Of a stretch of 7,930 nucleotides of DNA, positions 1-5,904 are shown one piece after another (within the stretch, counting starts at the first letter, position 1; the number at the start of each line of letters is the position of its first letter). The position numbers were made by a program, and so were the translations under genes. Source of the DNA: Betaproteobacteria bacterium (GTDB lineage Bacteria > Pseudomonadota > Gammaproteobacteria > Burkholderiales > SG8-39). The stretch covers positions 1-7,930 of the forward strand of contig JAOUGZ010000103.1 of assembly GCA_029865405.1 (NCBI GenBank). Direction: 5' to 3'. Below the pieces are notes generated by a model. The model was not told the DNA's origin. It did no database searches and saw only the letters and a program-made list of their open reading frames with translations.

Positions 1-1323
1 GAGTCCGCCCAGGCCCATCAGGCCCATGGCGGCGATCTGCTCGGCGCCGCGCAGCACCTGCTCGGCGCCGGCCACCTTGCGCTGCACGCCGTAGCCGCCC
101 GACCAGACCAGGCCGGCGATGTGCGCGAGCTGTCCCGCGCCGTAGAGCCACGCCTGCACGGTGGCGAGGCGCGGCGCCGGGCGCGCGCACCCGAGGCGCG
201 GCAGCAGGTGATAGGTGAGGCCCATGAAGGCGAGGGTCACGCCGACGATGGCGCCGTGGTAGTGCGCGGGGATCTTCACGTTGCTGCCGTCGATGGCGAG
301 GCCGATCAGGCCGCCGGCGCCGAACAGCAGGAGCGACGCGCCGAGCGCGGCGCGCAACGGCCGCTCGGCGGGCTCGGCGCGCGGCGCGGTGGCGAGCGCA
401 TACAGCGTCGCCAGGGCGAAAGGCACGATGGCGAGGCCTCCGCCGATGCGCATCAGCCAGGTCTGCAGCCGGTAGTGCTCCACCGAGGTGATGTCGTAGG
501 CAAGGTAGATCACGGGCGTGGCGAACACGGACGCCAGCGCGATGGCGAAGAGCAGCAGCGCGACCCGCGGCGTGAGCGGCGCGCGCGCGCCGCCCGCTTC
601 GGCGAGCGCGAGCCACGCCGCGAACATGAGCAGCGTCCAGGTGAACTGCAGGACGTGCCCGCCGCCCCAGAACAGCACCTCGAAATACGCCTTGCCCTCG
701 AGGCTCGCCGGCAGCGCGGCGTACGACCAGGCGAAGGCGAGCAAGGCCACCGCCGCGGAAACCGAAGCGGCGTTGAGGCCGAAGCGCAGCGCCGCGGCGC
801 CGTCCGGGCGCGTGCCGACGCGCTGGGCAGTGAGCATCGAGCGCGCGACGAGCAGCGCGCAGCCCGCGGCGAAGAGCACGAGGCCGCCCAGGAACACGGG
901 CCCGTCGAGCACCGGCACGTAGTTGCTCATCACCGGCGGCTCGTTGCCGAGGAAGGGCGCCGCGCACATGGCGAGCGTCCCTGCAGCCGCGGTCGCGAGC
1001 CCGGCCCAGCCCAGCCCGAGCAGGCGCGTGCCGCCGTTCAGCGTCCACAGCAGCCCGCCGAACGCGGCGAACCACACCAGCACCGAAAGATCGACGTGCA
1101 CGACCAGCGCGACGCGGAAGAAGTCGGCCACGGCGAACAGGTCCTTCGTATAGGGCGCGCGCGCGAGGACCAGCAGCACCGAGAACACCCCCGCGCCGAC
1201 GAGCGCCGCGATCGCGAGCCACAGCCAGCCGGTGGCGAGGCGCCGCCGCGCGTCGGCGGGCGAGGCGAGGGCGAAGCGCGGCGCGGCCGCGGCGCCGGCC
1301 GCCTCAGCGGAGAGAGAACTCAT
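1..1323 (-). CDS. Divergent heme-copper superfamily subunit I lacking the helix VII CuB histidines, 3'-partial
   Basis: The first 441 residues of a polytopic membrane protein that runs off the window at position 1. I count about eleven membrane helices plus the start of a twelfth, the fold of heme-copper subunit I. Putative ligands: H76 in ALVVHVDLS (helix II, low-spin heme), H223 in GGGHVLQF (helix VI, CuB position), and H354/H356 in IPAHYHG (helix X, the two hemes). Helix VII should carry HH but reads FATPVIYLAYDITS (267-280). Depending on alignment the HH positions are Y276/D277 or L274/A275. The tyrosine position after H223 is F227. It is thus neither a standard A, B or C oxidase nor a cNOR (no conserved metal-site glutamates seen in helix VI). 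It may be one of the lesser-known NO-reductase-like lineages or a heme-only relative. The ATG at 1323 overlaps the upstream cytochrome b gene by 20 nt, implying coupled expression. Confidence 0.8.
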   Translation of the reverse strand, partial: MSSLSAEAAGAAAAPRFALASPADARRRLATGWLWLAIAALVGAGVFSVLLVLARAPYTKDLFAVADFFRVALVVHVDLSVLVWFAAFGGLLWTLNGGTRLLGLGWAGLATAAAGTLAMCAAPFLGNEPPVMSNYVPVLDGPVFLGGLVLFAAGCALLVARSMLTAQRVGTRPDGAAALRFGLNAASVSAAVALLAFAWSYAALPASLEGKAYFEVLFWGGGHVLQFTWTLLMFAAWLALAEAGGARAPLTPRVALLLFAIALASVFATPVIYLAYDITSVEHYRLQTWLMRIGGGLAIVPFALATLYALATAPRAEPAERPLRAALGASLLLFGAGGLIGLAIDGSNVKIPAHYHGAIVGVTLAFMGLTYHLLPRLGCARPAPRLATVQAWLYGAGQLAHIAGLVWSGGYGVQRKVAGAEQVLRGAEQIAAMGLMGLGGL

Positions 1324-2689
1324 GGGCATCGCCTTGTTTTTCATGGTGCACGTTGGGACGCAGGTGCGGGTCGCGCGTGCCGGCGAAGCGCTCGGCGCTG
1401 ATCTCGAGGCCGGTGCGCCAGGCGCACTCGCCGTCGCGGCAGCCGATGGCGCGCACGCGGCGCGCGCCGTTGCGCAGCGCGAATTCGACGAACGACGGCG
1501 GCAGCATGCCGAGGCAGCGCAGCGGGATGCCGCCGGCGTGCGCGCCCTCGCAGCTGAACACCAGCTCGTCCGCCGGCAGCGCGTCCTGCATCTGCCGCCG
1601 CAGGTCATCCACCGTCAGGTCCGGCAGGTCGATGCCGGAGGCGAGCTCGGCGACGCTGCGGAACGGCGTCGCGGACGGGCAGGCGCCGGCGCAGATGCCG
1701 CAGGCCGCGCAGCGCTCGTCGAACACCTGCGCGCGCTTGCCGACCATGATGACCGCTTCGTACGGGCAATCGGCGACGCAGCGCCCGCAGCCGTTGCAGT
1801 TCGCCGGATCGACCACGGCCACGGGCGCGGCCGGCCGGCGCGCGACGTAGGGCAGCGCGACGAGCGCGGCGGTGACCCCGCCTACCGCGAGCCACAGGAA
1901 TCCGGGCGAGGTCGCGTACATGAGCGGGTGCAGGAAGTGCATGAACCAGTCCGTCGGCAGCGCCTGCGGCACCACGGCGGGATCCCAGCGCGCCGCCGAG
2001 GACACCGGCGCGAGGAGCGACAGCGCGAGCAGCGTGGCGACGAGGCCCCAGGCGAGGGCGCGCGGCGCGACGGTCGCGGGCCGCCCCAGGCGCTGCACGT
2101 GCACCCACATGCCGGCGAGCAACGCGAGCGGCAGGCCGATGTGCAGGAACACGAACAGCGAGAACAGGCGGTCGGTGATGCTCTCGGCGCCGAGGAAATT
2201 GCGCGCCATCGGTTCCGCGCCGATGCCCAGCGCGAGCAGCCATTCGGCGGTCGCCTGCGCCGAGAACTGCGCGCGCGCGTCCCACACCAGCCAGTAGCCG
2301 ACGATGCCCGAAGCATAGAGCAGCCACACCAGCGGCACGCCGGAGATCCAGGTGAAGGCGCGAAAGCCGCGGAAGCGCCCGGCGAGGAGCTCGCGCAGGA
2401 TGTGCAGCGCGACGACCACGACGAAGGCGTCGGCGGCATAGCGGTGCATGCTCCTCAGCATGCCGCCGAACCACCATTCCAGCTCGCCGATCGAGTCGTA
2501 GGCGCCGGCGACGCTGGTGTCGAAGCGGATATAGAGGTAGATGCCGCTCGCGGCGAGCACCCAGAACAGCGCGAAGCCGAGCGCGCCGAGGTGCCGCCAC
2601 GACGCCAGAAAATGGGGACAGACCTCATTTTTCCAACGGGAAGAAAAATGAGGTCTGTCCCTATTTTCAGGTGCGAAAGACGAAGCCAC
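1304..2689 (-). CDS. Fusion: di-heme cytochrome b - 2x[4Fe-4S] ferredoxin - MvhD-like domain
   Basis: A 461-residue redox protein. Residues about 31-285 are a cytochrome b core with six membrane helices and heme pairs H82/H96 and H183/H197 (spacing 14 and 14). The PEWY position reads TDWF (246-249). Residues about 293-345 are a bacterial-type ferredoxin with two four-cysteine sets, C298/C301/C304/C308 and C327/C330/C333/C337. Residues about 372-445 resemble the delta subunit of F420-non-reducing hydrogenase (MvhD/FlpD family), with C380, C392 in RCLGMLP and C417/C422 in GCRDGEC; in methanogens this domain passes electrons to heterodisulfide reductase. Electrons could run between cytoplasmic Fe-S partners and membrane hemes (inference; direction unknown). 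The first about 30 residues are unlike its paralogue at 3167-5077 because the palindrome at 2608-2668 is translated in frame. The start is assigned to GTG 2687-2689, the only usual start before helix 1; this start is uncertain. It overlaps the next gene by 20 nt. Confidence 0.88.
   Translation of the reverse strand: MASSFAPENRDRPHFSSRWKNEVCPHFLASWRHLGALGFALFWVLAASGIYLYIRFDTSVAGAYDSIGELEWWFGGMLRSMHRYAADAFVVVVALHILRELLAGRFRGFRAFTWISGVPLVWLLYASGIVGYWLVWDARAQFSAQATAEWLLALGIGAEPMARNFLGAESITDRLFSLFVFLHIGLPLALLAGMWVHVQRLGRPATVAPRALAWGLVATLLALSLLAPVSSAARWDPAVVPQALPTDWFMHFLHPLMYATSPGFLWLAVGGVTAALVALPYVARRPAAPVAVVDPANCNGCGRCVADCPYEAVIMVGKRAQVFDERCAACGICAGACPSATPFRSVAELASGIDLPDLTVDDLRRQMQDALPADELVFSCEGAHAGGIPLRCLGMLPPSFVEFALRNGARRVRAIGCRDGECAWRTGLEISAERFAGTRDPHLRPNVHHEKQGDAHEFSLR
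1332..1335 (-). promoter_or_regulatory. Shine-Dalgarno for the second heme-copper gene
   Basis: AAGG on the minus strand lies 8 nt before the ATG at 1321-1323 and only 2 nt before the in-frame ATG at 1327-1329. Spacing favours the 1323 start. Confidence 0.5.
2608..2668. repeat. 61-bp near-perfect palindrome, REP/MITE-like element
   Basis: Two 25-nt arms (2608-2632 and 2644-2668) are reverse complements with a single mismatch and flank an 11-nt loop (2633-2643). The core GGGGACAGACCTCATTTT and the AT-rich tips differ sharply from the GC-rich surroundings. From general knowledge, palindromes with this GGGACAGACC core are scattered in many proteobacterial genomes and are often found beside REP-associated (Y1/RAYT) transposase genes. 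No transposase is present here. It lies exactly at the junction of two operon genes and could fold into a strong hairpin in the mRNA. No T-tract follows either arm, so I do not call it a terminator. Confidence 0.85.
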
Positions 2690-3170
2690 CCTTGGCCTTC
2701 GAGAAGTCGATGAGGAGCGCGGCGCCGGGCGCGAGCTCGAGCGTCGTTTCGCCGATGAAGTTGAATTCCTCGCCGGGGCCGTCGCGCAGGCGCGCGACGA
2801 TGCGGTGCCGGCCCGCGGCGAGCGGCAGGCGGTGGTACACGGTGGCGTTGCCGTCGCGCTGCACGCCCGAGGGCGCCACCTCGCGCCGCAGCACGATTTC
2901 GCCGTCGACCTCCAGCTCGACGAGCAGCACCGCGCGCTCGCGCGGGCAGTCGAGCGCCGCGCGCATGTTGGGCGCGAGCTTGGCCAGCTCCGCGGCGCTG
3001 CGCTCGCGGCACGCCTCCTTGCGCTCGGCGGCGTGGATGAACGACAGGCGCACCAGGGCCTGGTCCGGCGCGAGCGTGAAGAAGCGCGGCTCGGTGGAGA
3101 AGTAGCCGATCAGCGCCATGAGCGGCACGTAAAGCGCAAGCTGCGCGGCGATGCGCAGGGCTCGCTTCAT
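2667..3170 (-). CDS. Membrane-anchored protein of unknown function, 167 aa
   Basis: I do not recognise this family. The ATG overlaps the upstream stop (ATGA) and has a strong GGAGG site, so it is a real translated gene. Residues 7-24 form one hydrophobic helix after a short basic start (MKRALR), so it is an uncleaved anchor or signal. The rest (about 27-167) should lie outside the membrane, in the periplasm. It looks mixed at first, then mostly beta: alternating hydrophobic strands such as AVLLVELEVDGEIVLRR (80-96) and TTLELAPGAALLIDF (142-156). Two cysteines, C54 and C75, could form a disulfide; there is no heme-binding CXXCH or iron-sulfur motif. It sits between the two cytochrome b fusions, suggesting an accessory or assembly subunit of that complex (inference). 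The final two bases of its TGA stop come from the palindromic element at 2608-2668, so the native C-terminus may have been altered. Confidence 0.8.
   Translation of the reverse strand: MKRALRIAAQLALYVPLMALIGYFSTEPRFFTLAPDQALVRLSFIHAAERKEACRERSAAELAKLAPNMRAALDCPRERAVLLVELEVDGEIVLRREVAPSGVQRDGNATVYHRLPLAAGRHRIVARLRDGPGEEFNFIGETTLELAPGAALLIDFSKAKGGFVFRT
2696..2700 (-). promoter_or_regulatory. Possible Shine-Dalgarno for the read-through GTG start of the second cytochrome b
   Basis: GAAGG on the minus strand lies 6 nt before the GTG at 2687-2689. It is also coding sequence of the 167-aa gene, so the match may be chance. It matters because this GTG is the only conventional start that reads across the palindrome and keeps the first membrane helix. 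Confidence 0.35.
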
Positions 3171-5077
3171 GCGTGGCCTCCGAGGCGCGCGAGCTGCGGC
3201 GCGGGGCGGAAAGCGTCGGCGAAGCAGTCGTCCTGGGCGAGGCCGCGCGCGCGGAATGCCGGGTGCGCGGCCTCCACCATCGCGCTCGAGCCGCAGGCGT
3301 ACACCTGGTGGCCGGCCAGGCTGGGAAAGTCGGCGAGGATGGCTTCGTGCACGAGGCCGGTGCGGCCCTGCCAGCGGTCCTCGGGCGCGGGGTCGGAGAG
3401 CACCGGCACGAAGGTGAAGTTGTCATGCTCGCGCGCCCATTGCTCGGGCAGCTTGGCGAGGTACATGTCCGCGCGCTGCCGCGTGCCCCAATACAGCAGC
3501 ATGCGGCGCCGCAGCCCTTTGGCGAAGGCGTACTCCAGCATGCTCTTCACCGGCGCGAAGCCGGTCGAGCCGGCGACGAAGATGATCGGCTTGTCGGTGT
3601 CCTCGCGCAGGAAGAAGGCGCCGAGCGGTCCCTCGAAGCGCAGCCTGTCGCCGGCGCGCATCCCCTCGAACACGTGGCCGGTGTAGCGCCCGCCCGGGAT
3701 GTGCCGGATGTGCAGCTCGATGCGCGCGCTCTGCTGCGGCGCAGTGGCGAAGGAAAAGCTGCGCCGCGCCCCGTCCTCGAGCAGCACGTTGATGTACTGC
3801 CCGGCGTAGAACGAGATGGGCTCACCGCCTTCGATGGCGAGGATCACGCGCATCACGTCGGGGGCGAGCCGCTCGAGGCTTTCCACCGTGGCGCTCCACT
3901 CGCGCGGGCGGATGCCGCCAAGGGCTTTCGCCGGCAGGTACTCGATCTCGATGTCGCCGCGCGGCGTGGCGCAGCAGGTGAGGATCTTGCCGGCGTCGCG
4001 CTCGGCCCGCGGCAGCGCCTCCTGCTGGTAGGCGCCGTAATCGACTTCGCCGTAGGCGAGCGTCGCCTTGCACTGCCCGCAGCCGCCATGGCGGCACTCG
4101 AACGGCAGAACGACGCCTTCGCGCAGCGCGGCATCAAGGATCGTGTCGCCTGCACGCACCGAGACGATGCGATTGTCGGGGCGTATCAGCATATGGTGCT
4201 CGGCCGCTTTCTTCTTCGGCGGCAGCCAGGGCAGCAGGAGAAACAGCACCGTGGCGCCGCCGAGGAGCAGCCAGACTTCGCCCGGCGAGGTGCGGTACAG
4301 CAGCGCGTACACCGGCAGGTAGAACCAGTCGAACGCGACGCTGCCGGCCGCGGTGGCGAGATCGGCACGCGGCTGGCTGACGGCGGGCTTGACGAGCGAG
4401 AGCACGACCAGTGCCGCGGTCAGCGTGAGCGCCACCGGCAGCGGCGGCGCGGTGCGCGCCTGCGGCACGCGCTGCGTGTGCACCCACAGGACGGCGAGCA
4501 CGAGCAGCGGCACACCGATGTGGATGAAGGACAGCAGCGAGAACAGGCGGTCGTTCAGGTTCTCGGCAAAGATGAAGTTGCGCACCAGCGCGCCCTGGAA
4601 CACCGGCAGCCAGTCGAGCCACTCGGCGGTCGCGACGACCACGAACTGCGAGAGGCGATCCCAGGGCAGCATGTAGCCGTTGATTCCGGAGGCGTACACC
4701 AGCCACAGCAGCACCAGGCCGCTCACCCAAGAAAACCAGCGGAACCCGCGATAGCGGTCGAAGCACCAGTGACGCGCGAGGTGCAGCGCCATCACCAGCA
4801 CCACGCCGTCGGAGGCATAACGGTGGACCGAGCGCAGCACGCCGCCTGCATACGGCTGGTCGAGCGTCAGCGCCTGCACCGAGTCGTAAGCGCCGCCGAC
4901 GCTGGTCTCGAACAGCACGTACAGGTACAGCCCGCTCGCCACCACCAGCCACATCAGGTAGTAGGCGATCGGGCCAAGGTAGTACAGCGGGTTCAGCCGG
5001 TCGCCGAAGGCAAGGTTGAACAGCGCCTCTACCCTGAGGAAAAACCACTGTCCGATCAGGTGTATACGGTGAATCAC
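3167..5077 (-). CDS. Fusion: di-heme cytochrome b - [2Fe-2S] ferredoxin - FAD/NAD(P)H reductase
   Basis: A 636-residue three-part redox protein. Residues 1-290 are a bc-type cytochrome b core: an amphipathic N-terminus, about six membrane helices, and heme pairs H85/H99 and H186/H200, each spaced 14 apart as in bc1 cytochrome b. Where classical cytochrome b has PEWY, it has FDWFY (249-253). Residues about 295-385 are a plant-type ferredoxin with cluster ligands C328, C333, C336 and C368 (C369 is an alternative). Residues about 392-490 are a ferredoxin-reductase FAD domain (RSFS at 439-442, GPLGAFF at 483-489). Residues about 495-620 are the NAD(P)-binding domain (GSTGFAPVKSM at 503-513, YACGSS at 593-598). 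Likely role (inference): electrons pass from cytoplasmic NAD(P)H through FAD and [2Fe-2S] to the membrane hemes, then to quinone or a partner. The GTG start has AGGA upstream. The stop overlaps the next start as ATGA. It is paralogous to the cytochrome b at 1304-2689. Confidence 0.92.
   Translation of the reverse strand: MIHRIHLIGQWFFLRVEALFNLAFGDRLNPLYYLGPIAYYLMWLVVASGLYLYVLFETSVGGAYDSVQALTLDQPYAGGVLRSVHRYASDGVVLVMALHLARHWCFDRYRGFRWFSWVSGLVLLWLVYASGINGYMLPWDRLSQFVVVATAEWLDWLPVFQGALVRNFIFAENLNDRLFSLLSFIHIGVPLLVLAVLWVHTQRVPQARTAPPLPVALTLTAALVVLSLVKPAVSQPRADLATAAGSVAFDWFYLPVYALLYRTSPGEVWLLLGGATVLFLLLPWLPPKKKAAEHHMLIRPDNRIVSVRAGDTILDAALREGVVLPFECRHGGCGQCKATLAYGEVDYGAYQQEALPRAERDAGKILTCCATPRGDIEIEYLPAKALGGIRPREWSATVESLERLAPDVMRVILAIEGGEPISFYAGQYINVLLEDGARRSFSFATAPQQSARIELHIRHIPGGRYTGHVFEGMRAGDRLRFEGPLGAFFLREDTDKPIIFVAGSTGFAPVKSMLEYAFAKGLRRRMLLYWGTRQRADMYLAKLPEQWAREHDNFTFVPVLSDPAPEDRWQGRTGLVHEAILADFPSLAGHQVYACGSSAMVEAAHPAFRARGLAQDDCFADAFRPAPQLARLGGHA
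3177..3181 (-). promoter_or_regulatory. Strong Shine-Dalgarno for the 167-aa gene
   Basis: GGAGG on the minus strand lies 6 nt before the ATG at 3168-3170, inside the last codons of the cytochrome b-reductase gene. It fixes the start of the 167-aa protein. Confidence 0.75.
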
Positions 5078-5121
5078 CGCCTCATCCTAGGGCGGTGGTG
5101 GGGCGCGCAGGTTGATCTGGG
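5078..5121 (-). other. 44-nt intergenic spacer between the two modules
   Basis: This is the only real gap between genes in the window. It lies between the TAA of the SCO gene and the GTG of the cytochrome b-reductase gene. Apart from the Shine-Dalgarno-like AGGA near its end, I see no convincing -35/-10 pair, hairpin or terminator, so the two gene groups are probably cotranscribed. An internal promoter inside the SCO gene cannot be excluded. Confidence 0.5.
5085..5088 (-). promoter_or_regulatory. Ribosome binding site for the cytochrome b-FNR gene
   Basis: On the minus strand AGGA lies 7 nt before the GTG at 5075-5077. The nearby ATG (in GGATGAGG) is followed within three codons by a stop in its own frame, so the GTG is the best start. 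Confidence 0.5.
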
Positions 5122-5904
5122 TTAAATATTCGACGGTCGCCGGCGCCGCCGCCACTCGACGACCAGGAACGCCAGGATGCCGAGGATGATGCTCGCGCCC
5201 ACGAGCAGCTCGGCGACGATCACGTAGTTCACCCGGTAGCGCCCCGCCACGGGGTCGTACACGGTGCACAGCAGCTTCACCTGCTCGAAAAAGGCCTGCA
5301 GGTTGCCCTGCGGCACGGGCTTGTTCTGCGCGAGCTGAAGCAGCGGCCCGACGAACAGCGGCACCTCGAACTGATCGCCATATACCTGCCGGTAGATGCG
5401 GCCGCTGGCGTCGACGATGCTCGCCTGCAGCAGGTGGTCGAACCCGGAGGCGGTCGACTCGTAGCGAAAGCCGAAATCGGCGACGAGTTGCGGCAGCGTT
5501 TGCGCCTCGGGCGAGAGGAACAGCCAGTTGCGCGACTCCACTGCGTGCTTGCGCCTGAACTCCTTCATCGCGCCCGGGGTGTCGAACGGCAGGTTGAAGC
5601 CGATGGTGGCGACGCGAAACGTCCCCGGCCCGAGCGTGCGCTCGGCCTCGGCGATCGCTTTGGCGAGGAACTGCGTGCTCGCCGGGCAGACCTGGAAGCA
5701 GCCGGTGTAGACGAAATTCACCACCAGCGGCTTGCCGCGCAGCTCGGCGAGCCGCACGGTGCGCCCCTCGGTGTCGCGCAGCGTGTAGTCGCCGATCGGG
5801 CGGCCGATCGCGGCCTGGCTCTCGCGCAGCGCGAGCTTCTCGTCGAAGGCGTGCGCGCCGAGCGCCGCGGCGAGCAGCAGCGCGCTAAGCGAGAAGCGCA
5901 GCAT
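5122..5904 (-). CDS. senC: SCO1/SenC family copper chaperone with C-terminal membrane anchor
   Basis: Thioredoxin-fold protein that delivers copper or reduces thiols during assembly of copper sites in heme-copper enzymes, acting on the periplasmic face. It has 260 residues from the ATG at 5902-5904: a signal peptide MLRFSLSALLLAAALGAHA (1-19, likely cut at AHA), a SCO core (about 30-200), copper ligands C69 and C73 in TGCFQVCP and H157 in GFDHLL. A hydrophobic segment (about 226-249) is followed by WRRRRRP, which would place the tail in the cytoplasm by the positive-inside rule. Most SCO proteins are anchored at the N-terminus; here a cleavable signal plus C-terminal anchor is predicted. The frame is open upstream to 6123, but that part is antisense-like coding shadow of ctaB and would hide the signal peptide. 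It overlaps ctaB by 20 nt, so coupled translation is likely. Linkage fits copper delivery to CuB (or CuA, if the unseen subunit II has it). Confidence 0.93.
   Translation of the reverse strand: MLRFSLSALLLAAALGAHAFDEKLALRESQAAIGRPIGDYTLRDTEGRTVRLAELRGKPLVVNFVYTGCFQVCPASTQFLAKAIAEAERTLGPGTFRVATIGFNLPFDTPGAMKEFRRKHAVESRNWLFLSPEAQTLPQLVADFGFRYESTASGFDHLLQASIVDASGRIYRQVYGDQFEVPLFVGPLLQLAQNKPVPQGNLQAFFEQVKLLCTVYDPVAGRYRVNYVIVAELLVGASIILGILAFLVVEWRRRRRPSNI

Noticed and set aside
121..1401. Long plus-strand open frame of 426 codons
   Set aside because: It is antisense to the heme-copper gene; the translation is dominated by Arg, Glu, Gly and Ala with no domain or membrane pattern, typical of GC-rich antisense shadow.
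2608..2668. Rho-independent terminator
   Set aside because: The stem is long enough, but no T-tract follows on either strand and it sits between two overlapping operon genes.
1232..2713. Plus-strand open frame of 493 codons
   Set aside because: It is antisense to the cytochrome b-ferredoxin gene and spans two genes and the palindrome; the composition is Arg/Gln/His-rich with no motif.
2455..3426. Minus-strand open frame crossing the palindrome, 323 codons
   Set aside because: It is out of frame with all motif-bearing genes and has shadow-like composition; the ATG in the palindrome leads only into this frame.
1304..5077. Assimilatory or bc1 complex annotation for the cytochrome b genes
   Set aside because: No Rieske or cytochrome c1 gene is present, PEWY is not kept, and the C-terminal fusions are not found in bc1 complexes.
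3173..5125. Plus-strand open frame of 650 codons, longer than the real gene beneath it
   Set aside because: The minus strand shows coherent heme, ferredoxin, FAD and NAD motifs; the plus frame has none and no ribosome site.
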